A program made the position numbers and the translations under genes. A stretch of DNA of 64,000 nt from an uncultured Clostridium sp. (GTDB lineage: Bacteria > Bacillota > Clostridia > Lachnospirales > Lachnospiraceae), in assembly GCA_900539185.1 (NCBI GenBank), contig UQBG01000003.1, positions 62,001 to 126,000 of the forward strand, given 5' to 3'. The notes below the pieces were generated by a model, which was not told the DNA's origin, made no database searches, and was given only the letters and a program-made list of their open reading frames with translations. Every line of letters begins with the position of its first letter. The first letter of the stretch is position 1. Positions 45,497 to 53,965 of the stretch are shown piece by piece.

Positions 45497-46669
45497 TTAC
45501 CCCCGAGTAATAATTCTTGCGATTGCAATATCCTTATGAGGGAAATACTCAGGAGTACCACTCTCGTTGCTGTTTGCCAGCTCCCAGTTGGATCCTGTTG
45601 CAAGCTGTTCGTCAGTCGGTGAAATGATACCGGTATTCTTGAACGAAATACCCCAAGGCGAGAAGATCTTTCTCTGTCTGCTCCACATAGTCTCTTCTCC
45701 ACCATTCTTTCCTTCGTTCACTGACATAGAGTAAGGCTTTTTAGCTCCACAGTCCGTATATTCGAATGCGCCGTTACCAAAGGCATATGACGTATACTCT
45801 GTATATCCCTCTGCAGTCATCTCATAGTAAGATGATGCTGACGGATCACCGGTAGGATCTGCCACCGGAGTATAAGTTGTGCCGGACTTTGTATAGTAGG
45901 TCTTACCTGCCTGTACAGATGTATCGGTAGATGCCGCATAGACAGGTGCAACCTCCTTTGTTGGCATGTTATCATCGACCAGTAATAACCGGCCATTCAA
46001 TGTAGCCAGTGTTACATCTCTCTGGATGCCCTGATCATCTGTATATTTTCCATATGCAACCAGATCCAGGTTCTCCAATCCGGTTGCTACAACGGAATGA
46101 ACGATTGCAAGGCTGAACTTCGACTTGTTATCACCCAAGGCTTTCTGCAAAGCAGTGTTTAACGTGGTCTCGCCAAACTTACCCGTATCTCCGGAATTCT
46201 GCGAAATATCATAGGTATGACCATCTACAAACTTCAGATTCTCCTTACCGGTCATAGCAAAGATACCTTTCATCTCTGCCAGAAGCGTATTCTGATCCAC
46301 ATCATCCCAGTATTCCGCTACTTCTTCTGCTGCAGGCATGAAATCTTCACCGGAGATATCAGAAGAGAAATCTCTTTCTGTCCATCCATTTGCACGACCG
46401 ACCACAATTCTGCCCTGTGTGTATGTCTTTCTGCTGGATGTGCCAATATCGGTATTTCCATCGTAGTTGCTCGCTGTGCCGCCAATACGCGCCTTAATCG
46501 GGACGGTAATATAGTTACCTCCCACCTGATCCGGGAGCATGGTTGCATACTTCGGTGCTTCCACCACAGCTCCGCTCTTTAACAGTTCATTTCTGTTTAA
46601 GTTTGGTACCCGGTCAACATAGGCACCGAATACTTCACCATTGAAATTTTTTGCATCAAATAATGCCAT
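45497..46669 (-). CDS. Major capsid protein
   Basis: 390 residues. The N-terminal ALFDAKNFNGEVFGAYVDRVP and the GGNYITVPIKARIGGTASNYDG segment are typical of one family of Firmicute phage capsids; IFAMTGKENLKFVDGHTYDI follows. Residues about 243-284 look like an inserted, Tyr/Thr/Pro-rich beta segment (KTYYTKSGTTYTPV, then PTGDPSASSYYEM) not needed for the capsid fold. It is preceded by the scaffold gene, as usual. Confidence 0.88.
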   Translation of the reverse strand: MALFDAKNFNGEVFGAYVDRVPNLNRNELLKSGAVVEAPKYATMLPDQVGGNYITVPIKARIGGTASNYDGNTDIGTSSRKTYTQGRIVVGRANGWTERDFSSDISGEDFMPAAEEVAEYWDDVDQNTLLAEMKGIFAMTGKENLKFVDGHTYDISQNSGDTGKFGETTLNTALQKALGDNKSKFSLAIVHSVVATGLENLDLVAYGKYTDDQGIQRDVTLATLNGRLLLVDDNMPTKEVAPVYAASTDTSVQAGKTYYTKSGTTYTPVADPTGDPSASSYYEMTAEGYTEYTSYAFGNGAFEYTDCGAKKPYSMSVNEGKNGGEETMWSRQRKIFSPWGISFKNTGIISPTDEQLATGSNWELANSNESGTPEYFPHKDIAIARIITRG

Positions 46670-46687
46670 GATTCATCATCCTTTCCA

Positions 46688-47308
46688 TTAATCCATGTAC
46701 TGTGAGATATCCATATCCGGATTCTCATTCTTCATCCTCATAAGCTCAGTCATACTAACCTTGGTACCGTCCTTGCTAGGATCCGTCTTTTTCGTAAACT
46801 TCGCCTTGTTCTGCTCTAACTTCTGCTGATTCTCATCCACAAAGGCGGATGCATCCTTGCCCTTAATGGTTTCGATCATGTCATTCAATCCGATGATCTT
46901 ACCATCCACCAGTTTCAGTCCGGCTCCTTTGATCTCCTCCATAACAGACTTCTTCGCATACTCGGAAGAGAACTTATACTCTCCGATTGCCTTGTCCAGT
47001 GCATCTGCAAAATCTCTCTTTTCCAGTTCCTGCTTGAACTCCTTTTCTTTCTCTTCAGCATCCTTCTTATACTTTTTAACCTCTGCCTGCAGCTCTTCCG
47101 GCTTAATGCCATCAAAGCCCTTTAAGGTCTCTGTGGCTGTTTCAAGCTGAGATTTATAACCATCCCTCTCTGTCTCCAGATTGGTAACCTTCTTACTGAA
47201 TTCATTGATAGTCTTGTAGTTCTCCGCTACGGCCTTATTAATCGCTGCTTTCTGCTCATCTGTTACTACGACATTGTTTGTCTTTAAGATCTCTTCAATA
47301 TTCACCAT
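46688..47308 (-). CDS. Phage capsid scaffolding protein (GP20-like)
   Basis: About 206 residues. An almost entirely coiled-coil, Lys/Glu-rich protein: SKKVTNLETERDGYKSQLE, then AEVKKYKKDAEEKEKEFKQELEK, ending ELMRMKNENPDMDISQYMD. It holds major capsid subunits during procapsid assembly. The ATG at 47306-47308 with AAAGGA upstream is preferred over a frame start at 47380, which lies in a structured RNA leader. Confidence 0.87.
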   Translation of the reverse strand: MVNIEEILKTNNVVVTDEQKAAINKAVAENYKTINEFSKKVTNLETERDGYKSQLETATETLKGFDGIKPEELQAEVKKYKKDAEEKEKEFKQELEKRDFADALDKAIGEYKFSSEYAKKSVMEEIKGAGLKLVDGKIIGLNDMIETIKGKDASAFVDENQQKLEQNKAKFTKKTDPSKDGTKVSMTELMRMKNENPDMDISQYMD

Positions 47309-47347
47309 TTTGTTACAATCCTTTCTACGTGATTTTTTAACCGCTCC

Positions 47348-47465
47348 GTCTGCGGTGATTGGATTTGCACAATAAACCATGTGCCTGGTAAACCGCAGAC
47401 CGGGAATCGAACCCGGTTATCAGGCAAGGGGGCTAACCTGATTCCCTGCTACGGTATCCGTAGAT
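47348..47465 (-). promoter_or_regulatory. Structured leader RNA before the scaffold gene, with a tRNA-like T-arm
   Basis: On the minus strand three structures follow each other. First is a hairpin CTACGG-TAT-CCGTAG (47451-47465). Second is a tRNA-like segment with a canonical T-arm (stem CCGGG, loop TTCGATT, stem CCCGG) and a 3' acceptor-like TCTGCGG, but too short for a complete anticodon arm. Third is GTCTGCGGT (47392-47400), able to pair with ACCGCAGAC (47348-47356, 9 bp). The acceptor-like strand can pair either upstream (CCGTAG) or downstream, giving two exclusive folds. No promoter is obvious within it. Confidence 0.5.
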
Positions 47466-47473
47466 AAATAAGG

Positions 47474-47555
47474 GAGAAAACAAGAAAAAGAGCCAACTAG
47501 CAACGTCACTTTACGTGTCTGCTAATTGGCTCTGGCTCTTTCTGGCTCTGGCTCT
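47474..47555 (-). terminator. Terminator with four AGAGCC copies (repeat element A)
   Basis: The minus-strand stem (13 bp, arms 47520-47532 and 47490-47502, one G-U pair) is followed by a T-rich tract (plus-strand 47474-47489). Upstream of and including the stem are four AGAGCC copies (plus-strand GGCTCT at 47528, 47534, 47544 and 47550), any of which could pair with the 3' arm. Elements B and C share this design. Confidence 0.85.
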
Positions 47556-47692
47556 CCCTCGTATTTAGTTATAATACTTTCCTGCTTGCACTTCTTGCAG
47601 TATCCGGGAAAGTTAACAAGCCGTGTATCAGCTCGGATCTTTAACATCTTCGGATAGCCACAGCGTGGGCAGGAATACCAGAATACTTTCAA
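47522..47692 (-). CDS. Cysteine-rich KTR-type zinc-ribbon small protein
   Basis: 56 residues from a TTG at 47690-47692 with GGGAG 8 bases upstream. The sequence KVFWYSCPRCGYPKMLKIRA, then FPGYCKKCKQESII, matches the Cys_rich_KTR pattern: two CxxC pairs (C8, C11, C32, C35) and the KIRxDTxLxNFP core. These small zinc-ribbon proteins occur in phages and conjugative elements with unknown role. Its C-terminus (GEPEPERARAN) is encoded by the tandem AGAGCC copies of terminator element A, and the stop lies inside the terminator stem. Confidence 0.75.
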   Translation of the reverse strand: MKVFWYSCPRCGYPKMLKIRADTRLVNFPGYCKKCKQESIITKYEGEPEPERARAN

Positions 47693-47784
47693 ATCAATCG
47701 CTCCCTACGATTCACCGGTGCAACCTTTATTAGAATTCTATAAAAAATTATAATTCATTCTTCAGTATTTTGCAACTATTGTTT

Positions 47785-48105
47785 TTACATTTTAGGGGTC
47801 ACATCCTTAATTCCCTTCAATGTTTTATAGATCTTTCGCATGACTGAATTCTCCTGCAGATATTCCAGTCCCTTTAATGTGATCTTCATGTTATCACAAT
47901 CTATCAGTGTCTCATCGTAAATATTTCTCTTAATAACAGCTCCCTTAATATAACCAACGTCTTCCATCATCTCAATGTAGCTGCACCACCGATTCTCTGA
48001 TACACCAAGCTGTTCTGCATCAAAACGAGATATATCCGCCTTAGGACTGTCCAGTGCTTTCTCCAGTTCTGACAGAATGTGGTATACCGCCCGGAAATTA
48101 TCCAT
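47785..48105 (-). CDS. YjcQ-family phage protein
   Basis: 106 residues: MDNFRAVYHILSELEKALDS, LGVSENRWCSYIEMMEDVGYIKG, ITLKGLEYLQENSVM. This is the winged-helix-like YjcQ family found in Firmicute genomes and phages, function unknown. It follows the 68-residue gene without a gap in the minor capsid group. Confidence 0.82.
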   Translation of the reverse strand: MDNFRAVYHILSELEKALDSPKADISRFDAEQLGVSENRWCSYIEMMEDVGYIKGAVIKRNIYDETLIDCDNMKITLKGLEYLQENSVMRKIYKTLKGIKDVTPKM

Positions 48106-48312
48106 CTACCTCATCCCCCGCTCTCTTTTTATCCCATCACATATGATTGTAACAGATTCTAGCCAACCCAATGGGATAAGCCGTTTTCTTTCTGATTGTG
48201 GATGATCCTCTTTTAAAAATTCGAGCATATCCTTTTCGAGTTGCAGCCATTCATCGTCACTGTTGTCCTTGTTTTGTGCCCGTTTCACTAAATCCTCTAT
48301 GTTTTGTGCCAA
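48106..48312 (-). CDS. Small unknown protein directly after the MuF-metallopeptidase gene
   Basis: 68 residues, helical and rich in Lys, Glu and Asp, with no recognised motif (IEDLVKRAQNKDNSDDEWLQ, then IPLGWLESVTIICDGIKRERG). It starts one base after the stop of the MuF-type gene, a place where immunity genes of phage polymorphic toxins are often found. The immunity role is only an inference from position. DNA here is more AT-rich than in the tail genes. Confidence 0.6.
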   Translation of the reverse strand: MAQNIEDLVKRAQNKDNSDDEWLQLEKDMLEFLKEDHPQSERKRLIPLGWLESVTIICDGIKRERGMR

Positions 48313-48313
48313 A

Positions 48314-50113
48314 TCAGATCAACTCCTCCAATAATTGTTCCAATTCCATATACTCCCCTACCGTCAACTTTCCACCTAGCATTCTTTCATCTATGTGCTT
48401 TTCTATCCATTCTATACGATCTATTACATCCAGGTCAATAAGCGAAATAGAAAAATCAAAATCTGTCTTGCTTATTTTTAGTCTATTATTAATCTTCCTC
48501 AAATTGTTACATAAATAATCATACTCTGATTCATCTATTATTATACCCTCGAGCCGGCTTATCTCCTGAGCTGCTAACTGAACCGTTGCCTCCTCAATTT
48601 TTTGATTTTTCATATATGTTTCCTTATCAAAATAACTGATTGACTTTGCATGTAACTGTTCATGCAGAATGATATGTGGGCTCGTCTCACTTCTGGTAAC
48701 AATGTCGCAATTCCACAGCTTGCCATACAACTCTGCTCCATTATCAACTATGATATTTCCACTCCATTTACTCTCCTTTTTAACGTATTTATCCGCTATT
48801 GCTTGTGTCTGATTGGCCATAGTTTTTATCTCGTCCTCCGAGTAAACGCTATAGGCTTTCCCCTTAAGTTCCATAGCCGGTACACCTTCTGATTTCTCAG
48901 CCTCCTTATACTGCTTCGCCCCACTCCGTGCGTAGTCAGCACTCTTCCGGTTCCATCCTGCCGCTTTCAATCGATCCTGCTCGGTCTTTAATCCGTTCTC
49001 TCCGCAAAATTCCTTATACGCCTTATTCTGCTTCTGTACCCGATCAGCCTTTTTATTGTACTCTTGTTGCAATTCAAATTTTGCCTTTTCATCTTTACAG
49101 TTATCTATACAGGTTTGCAATCCCATCAGATTCCTTTTTGATTCCCGAATCTTGCGTTCCATGCTTCTTTGCTTCTGGGAGTTCTCATATGCTTTCCGAT
49201 TCTCCTTTTCATCCGGTATATCCTTTTCAAATGGATTCGGATCACCGAGCATATACGGATAAAAGTTATGCCGGCAGTTATATCCACACAAACCGAGGGG
49301 ATCTCCGGGGAATCCGGTTTCCTCTTTCAGATTTCCATAGTCCTTTGTTTTTCCCTCAATCTTGAATATCTTTCCCTGCCAACCGGCATGATTCGCTATT
49401 TTGTTCTCATCATTCACTCTTGCTCCCAGATGAGCATCAACTACGACATATTCAAATCCATTATCAATTGCATTCTGCAAAGAGATTAAAGCGGCTCCCT
49501 GATTAAGACCGGTCAGAACAGCCCTCCTGACTGCAACCTCGATTGTATCTTTATGCCCGGTTGGATAGGTTACATGCGATCCAGCCTTTGCCAGTTCTTC
49601 CACTGTATCTGATATGGCCTTGCTGTATGATTCCACCCCGGATGCCACGGCGGTATATGCCTTATCCATCGCATGATAGAATTCATCCGGCATATTCTGT
49701 AAGGTTGTTCGGGTGTAATTCTTTAATTCCCCATTTGTCCTTGTATACATTTCAGTTAGCATCTGGCTCAATGTACTATTATTCCGGATGTCAATCGGCG
49801 ATATATCGTGGTTGTCATAAATCATCTGATCATTCTCCAGCGTTAACAGACCAGCTTCTTCAAATAGATTCTTAACCTCTGATTCGGATTTTTTCGTTAA
49901 CTCCGCAACCACTTTCACCATTTCTTCATAGTGCATACCATATTGATTGGCAAGCCACGCCTCATATCTTGCCGCGCCCGGAAGCTGATGATAATCATAC
50001 AGCTCTGCACTCATCAGACGCTCGCAGATGTCCTTTATCATCTCGATATTTAATTTTTCCCAGATATCCACAACAGGATCTGCAACATCCCATAAGTATT
50101 CCGGTGACAGCAT
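48314..50113 (-). CDS. Phage minor capsid (MuF-type) protein with C-terminal HExxH domain
   Basis: 599 residues. Residues 1-290 are a minor head protein of the Phage_min_cap2/SPP1 gp7-like (MuF) type: GTG-like VVVDAHLGARVND, NHAGWQGKIF and CGYNCRHNFYPYM (C276, C280, H282). A coiled-coil linker follows (about 300-400). The C-terminal domain holds HEQLH (484-488) and a downstream Glu pair (507-508), fitting a zinc metallopeptidase. Temperate phages are known to carry polymorphic toxins fused to MuF domains. The gene is AT-rich at its 3' end, hinting at a separately acquired tail domain. Confidence 0.82.
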   Translation of the reverse strand: MLSPEYLWDVADPVVDIWEKLNIEMIKDICERLMSAELYDYHQLPGAARYEAWLANQYGMHYEEMVKVVAELTKKSESEVKNLFEEAGLLTLENDQMIYDNHDISPIDIRNNSTLSQMLTEMYTRTNGELKNYTRTTLQNMPDEFYHAMDKAYTAVASGVESYSKAISDTVEELAKAGSHVTYPTGHKDTIEVAVRRAVLTGLNQGAALISLQNAIDNGFEYVVVDAHLGARVNDENKIANHAGWQGKIFKIEGKTKDYGNLKEETGFPGDPLGLCGYNCRHNFYPYMLGDPNPFEKDIPDEKENRKAYENSQKQRSMERKIRESKRNLMGLQTCIDNCKDEKAKFELQQEYNKKADRVQKQNKAYKEFCGENGLKTEQDRLKAAGWNRKSADYARSGAKQYKEAEKSEGVPAMELKGKAYSVYSEDEIKTMANQTQAIADKYVKKESKWSGNIIVDNGAELYGKLWNCDIVTRSETSPHIILHEQLHAKSISYFDKETYMKNQKIEEATVQLAAQEISRLEGIIIDESEYDYLCNNLRKINNRLKISKTDFDFSISLIDLDVIDRIEWIEKHIDERMLGGKLTVGEYMELEQLLEELI

Positions 50114-50151
50114 AAATTATCATCCCCTGCCTGTTGCGACGTCGCAACGAT

Positions 50152-51552
50152 CTACTTGAACAGCCCTTGTCCTTCTGTCTGCTCATTATCCGCCTTTGCC
50201 TCATTAACAAGGGCTTTCGCTTCCTCTTCACTCATTCCTTCAAACTTCATATAATACCGATACAATGGATACTTCCCAGCCTGCACATACTGCCAGTGCC
50301 GCGCCCGGTCCTCATCATAGGAATACGTCAGGTCTCCGAATGAAAACGATACTTCGTATTCTCCTACAGGTGCATAATCGTACAAATCTGCATATTTGCT
50401 GACAGCATATACCAGATGCTCCAGTGCATCTTTTAGGTTGTCTCGCATCTCTTTGATCGTCTCTATAGTTTCCCGATCATCTGATTCCACCTGTGTGGCT
50501 GTCACCATTCCGGTTTTCCGGTCGAGGGTAAATGCCCCTTGCGAGAATCCAGCTTTTGTGCTGATCATCGACAATATACTGTTGATATCCTCAATCCGGT
50601 CGCTAGTCAACATCGTGGCAACATGCTCATGCACCGGCTCATCAAGAGAACCGGAACCGCCAAGATCCAGTGACTTAACAAACCGCGGTAATGTGATCTT
50701 CTGCTGCTTTGACGATCTCTGAGCAGAAGCACCGACGATCAGCATGTGTTTACTGTCCTCTACTTCATCTCCCTTCCGACTCCAGGCAATGTCCAGATCC
50801 CGAAGTTCATTGATCGCATTATAGAACACAGGCACTCCCAGTGGACTGGTTGGGTCTATCACATTGTTGTATGGCATCTTAAAATAGGCAAACAGTGTCT
50901 TATCAATGTTATCAATCGATGCATCCGGTTCAATGTCTGCCCATGCATCCACGCTGGACAGAGCGATTTCATGATGTACACCACCCTTTGCGGTTAACTG
51001 GTATGCCTTATTTGATATCAGGTATTTATCACCCTCGAACCTCTGATATTCAAGCCTTACATAGCTCGTATCACCCTTAGAACTGTAATCAAAGAATACA
51101 CATCCTAAAATATCTCCGTTTGAATTGGTCGCAGTCACAAGGAAATTATCCGGCGTTATATAATCAACGCACGCCTGCCCCGGTGCTCCATTGGGTTTCA
51201 GCATAATACCACCCAGGCAACAGGCGTCCTCTACCTTATCTCGTAAGACCTTTTTTACTGCATTTACCACAGTCTCCAGATATTCCGCCCTTGCAGATCC
51301 GTCAACATTAACATCGATGTCTAGGCAGATCTTCTTTGCTGTATCACTACAAAGGAACTTTGCAAAGTTAATCGTCCTGACATCATCCTTTTTACTCAGC
51401 CATACCGGTTTTCCACTTACAATCCGCCCCCAGTCAGCTATTGCGTATTCCATTCTGGCAGACAATATCGGGTCGATATTAAATGCTTTTTTTGCGTCTT
51501 TCGTTCGAAACATATTTCCTATCACTCCTTTGATCCAGCTTATAAAGCCCAT
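50152..51552 (-). CDS. Phage portal protein (SPP1 Gp6-like)
   Basis: About 466 residues forming the dodecameric DNA entry ring. GFISWIKGVIGNMFRTKDAKKAF is the start, then FLCSDTAKKICLDIDVNVDG and the C-terminal helix TYSYDEDRARHWQYVQAGKYPLYRYYMK. The ATG at 51550-51552 with GAAGGAG 8 bases upstream is preferred over a GTG at 51561. Placed between terL and the MuF-type gene, the usual order. Confidence 0.92.
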   Translation of the reverse strand: MGFISWIKGVIGNMFRTKDAKKAFNIDPILSARMEYAIADWGRIVSGKPVWLSKKDDVRTINFAKFLCSDTAKKICLDIDVNVDGSARAEYLETVVNAVKKVLRDKVEDACCLGGIMLKPNGAPGQACVDYITPDNFLVTATNSNGDILGCVFFDYSSKGDTSYVRLEYQRFEGDKYLISNKAYQLTAKGGVHHEIALSSVDAWADIEPDASIDNIDKTLFAYFKMPYNNVIDPTSPLGVPVFYNAINELRDLDIAWSRKGDEVEDSKHMLIVGASAQRSSKQQKITLPRFVKSLDLGGSGSLDEPVHEHVATMLTSDRIEDINSILSMISTKAGFSQGAFTLDRKTGMVTATQVESDDRETIETIKEMRDNLKDALEHLVYAVSKYADLYDYAPVGEYEVSFSFGDLTYSYDEDRARHWQYVQAGKYPLYRYYMKFEGMSEEEAKALVNEAKADNEQTEGQGLFK

Positions 51553-51570
51553 ATAATCCACTCCTTCTCA

Positions 51571-52938
51571 TCAATACTGCCACCTCAGCCATTTTCGCAT
51601 GAAGGTATAGCAGAAATACCGGATATCATCCATTGCATGATCATTCTCTTTTTTTACCTTGTCCTCTCCGGATTCTTCATCCCATGAATACAGCCCAAAC
51701 TCTGCTATACTGTTCGTGCAGCTCTCATGGAAGAACAACCGGCCGGCATTCAAAAGTGTTGTTACAACCCGGATGCCGTCCAGCACGTCATTGGCTGCAC
51801 CTTTTACCCCATAATCCCCGTGCTTCTTTATCACCTCAATGAACGATGCAGCAGATGGATCTATGATGATGTACTCAATCGGAGTATCCCCGATCAGCTC
51901 TTTGAGCATCTCATAGTATGCTTCATCATCTTTCCGGATACCGGTTACTCGGGCATTGTAATATAGCTCCCGCTCTCGTATAGCTCTCCGGCCATCAAAT
52001 CCCCAAACGCCCGCAGAAAACGGATTTACGGTACCATAATCGATCGATACAAAATGCATAGGACTTTCCGGGCATTCCCCATGGATAACATGCTTTTCTT
52101 CATCGAACATGCCATACACAAGGCCTTCCGCCATACACCAGAGGCCGAGTATATATCGCTTGAAGAACACGCCCTTATACATGGATCGATATCGCCGCTT
52201 GATGTCCTCATCCAGTGACAGGTTGTCGTCCATAGTGAAATGAAGGTATACCATGTTCTTCAGCTCTACGTCGCCTGCCCTGCATTCCTCGATCTGTCGC
52301 TCAGACATGTTACAGGCGCACATATCAATCCAGTTAACCTTGAACCAATGTCTAGGGGATCCCGGATTGCAGTTGAACCAGAATTTTGACCCCTTTACGG
52401 AGCATCGGCCGGTCGCCTGGTTAACAAAGCTCTCCGGCATCAGTGCAACCTCGTCAAAGAACATACCGGCAAGGGTTATACCCTGAATCAAATCCTGCGA
52501 TCGCTCGTCCTTGCCACCAAAGATGTAAAAATAATTTGTCTTTCCATTTTTAGATACCTCAACATAGTTATCAGCTCTGTGATCTCTAACGATATAACCC
52601 TGTGTGATCAGCATCATCTTTAACCAGAAAAGCACATTACGCCGGAAGGATCCGATTGTCTTTCCGGCCATACCGAAGTTCTGCTGGTCAAATCGCTCCA
52701 TTGCCCACATAACATAAGACAGCGACATGCAGACGGTTTTCCCGGATCGGATAGCTCCGTCTGCTATGATTCCATCCCGATCCTTCAGCGGGGAGTCATC
52801 GCACCACCAGTTAAGGACCATTTTCTGCTTCATAGAAAAAGGCTTGAATTCAAATGTACTCTGCTTAACTTTCCGGTTCTTCGGTAACGGCTGCTGCACC
52901 GTCTCCTTCAGCTTCTTGATCCTGCTGTCCAATGTCAT
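51571..52938 (-). CDS. Terminase large subunit (PBSX type)
   Basis: DNA packaging motor. ATPase motifs: GAIRSGKT (Walker A) and GMFFDEVAL (Walker B). Nuclease residues: SIDYGTVNPF, IIIDPSAASF and HAMDDIRYF. About 455 residues from the ATG at 52936-52938; in-frame ATGs at 52947 and 52968 lie upstream of or inside the AAGGAGG site. It overlaps the small subunit gene by about 74 bases. Confidence 0.95.
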   Translation of the reverse strand: MTLDSRIKKLKETVQQPLPKNRKVKQSTFEFKPFSMKQKMVLNWWCDDSPLKDRDGIIADGAIRSGKTVCMSLSYVMWAMERFDQQNFGMAGKTIGSFRRNVLFWLKMMLITQGYIVRDHRADNYVEVSKNGKTNYFYIFGGKDERSQDLIQGITLAGMFFDEVALMPESFVNQATGRCSVKGSKFWFNCNPGSPRHWFKVNWIDMCACNMSERQIEECRAGDVELKNMVYLHFTMDDNLSLDEDIKRRYRSMYKGVFFKRYILGLWCMAEGLVYGMFDEEKHVIHGECPESPMHFVSIDYGTVNPFSAGVWGFDGRRAIRERELYYNARVTGIRKDDEAYYEMLKELIGDTPIEYIIIDPSAASFIEVIKKHGDYGVKGAANDVLDGIRVVTTLLNAGRLFFHESCTNSIAEFGLYSWDEESGEDKVKKENDHAMDDIRYFCYTFMRKWLRWQY

Positions 52939-53410
52939 AGCCCACATACACCTCCTTGCATGATTCATTCAAAGCATCCACAAATGTAGTGTCTACGTGT
53001 TCATCCTCCGGCCGTTCCTCCAGTCTCCGAATCTCCTGCTCAAGTCGTATGATTTCAAGCTCCAGTTTCTTCTTTTCGAGATCCAGATGCTTGTTATCGA
53101 TCGTGTTCATGCCTGCAGTATCCCGGATGTACTGTGCTGCTCTAGTGTCCCCCTTCAGAGCTCTTGATACCTGTGCGATCACGATAGCCTCATTCACTGT
53201 CAGGTTGGCTCCCTGAGCGTCCGCTAAGCTCTCTATCTCGCCGATATCACCTTTTTTCAGTGGAAGGGATAAGATATTCAATATAATTGCTTTCTGTTCC
53301 TTTTTCGCCCTTCTGGTGCGTCCAGAGGCTATTCCAGCCTTCTGTGCATTCACTCGGCGTTCGTTCGGAGTTCTGGCATCATTCGGTATTAAGTTTTTCT
53401 CATTTGCCAT
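52865..53410 (-). CDS. Terminase small subunit
   Basis: 181 residues, DNA-recognition subunit. The N-terminus is basic (DARTPNERRVNAQKAGIASGRTRRAKKEQK), followed by a helical region and a coiled coil (KKKLELEIIRLEQEIRRLEER), then an acidic tail (DQEAEGDGAAAVTEEPES) encoded in the overlap with terL. It follows repeat element B. Confidence 0.88.
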   Translation of the reverse strand: MANEKNLIPNDARTPNERRVNAQKAGIASGRTRRAKKEQKAIILNILSLPLKKGDIGEIESLADAQGANLTVNEAIVIAQVSRALKGDTRAAQYIRDTAGMNTIDNKHLDLEKKKLELEIIRLEQEIRRLEERPEDEHVDTTFVDALNESCKEVYVGYDIGQQDQEAEGDGAAAVTEEPES

Positions 53411-53435
53411 CCAACCACCTTCTGATCATTTCTAA

Positions 53436-53496
53436 ACAAAAAAAGAGCCGGGAATCACCCAACCCTTTAAGGTTAGATCATTCGGCTCTTGGCTCT
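53436..53496 (-). terminator. Terminator with two AGAGCC copies (repeat element B)
   Basis: The minus-strand stem AGAGCCG/CGGCTCT (53483-53489 with 53444-53450) has further paired ATT/AAT and AACC/GGTT steps inside and is followed by a run of seven Ts (plus-strand A run 53437-53444). A second AGAGCC copy lies one base upstream (plus GGCTCT at 53491-53496). The rest of the 53411-53575 gap holds only a 13-codon frame. Confidence 0.8.
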
Positions 53497-53575
53497 ACTT
53501 CATTATTGAGGTAAATACCGACGATTTGAACGCGGATCTTTCATTGCTGACTATTCTCCCAGACTTAAACTATAT

Positions 53576-53953
53576 CTACCTTTTTCGATTATGCCATATC
53601 TGACTTACTTTTTCAAGGAATTTAGCATCCTCTGCATTTAAAGATTCGTGATTTCTTTCAGAATTCTCCGTGTGAAAATATCCGTGATGAACATGCCATT
53701 CACCTGTTCTTTTATCTTTTTCAATAACCTTGTTTCGCCTGTTGTTCTCGCCAAACAATACAATTCTGACAATATCCTCACCGCCAACCTGTACATATAC
53801 CCTTCCTTCGGTCATTGTTTCCATTAGTGGTTCATGATTCTTAGCCACATTTGTTACAAACTTAATATTTCCACTCTCAAACAGTGTTGTGTACTCAGTA
53901 CCATACTTTTTTCCTTTACTACTAATGCCACTACTTGCACCACGGCCGCCCAT
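53576..53953 (-). CDS. Small phage protein with MGGRGASSG start (member 1)
   Basis: 125 residues, function unknown. It begins MGGRGASSGISSKGKKYG, and a beta-rich body follows (GNIKFVTNVAKNHEPLMET, VYVQVGGEDIVRIVLFG) with a His-rich stretch WHVHHGYFH near 90-98. Its first six residues match the two genes upstream. GGGAG precedes the ATG. The DNA is AT-rich relative to the terminase genes, suggesting a cargo gene. Confidence 0.8.
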   Translation of the reverse strand: MGGRGASSGISSKGKKYGTEYTTLFESGNIKFVTNVAKNHEPLMETMTEGRVYVQVGGEDIVRIVLFGENNRRNKVIEKDKRTGEWHVHHGYFHTENSERNHESLNAEDAKFLEKVSQIWHNRKR

Positions 53954-53965
53954 GAAATCACTCCC

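Noticed and set aside
47341..47465. A complete or permuted tRNA gene
   Set aside because: The T-arm is good, but the segment lacks room for an anticodon arm, and the downstream ACCGCAGAC copy is not followed by a convincing D-arm and anticodon half.
53503..53544. 13-codon frame MKDPRSNRRYLPQ before element B
   Set aside because: It has a plausible GGGAG site but is too short to support as a gene; it might be the remnant start of a lost HNH-type gene.
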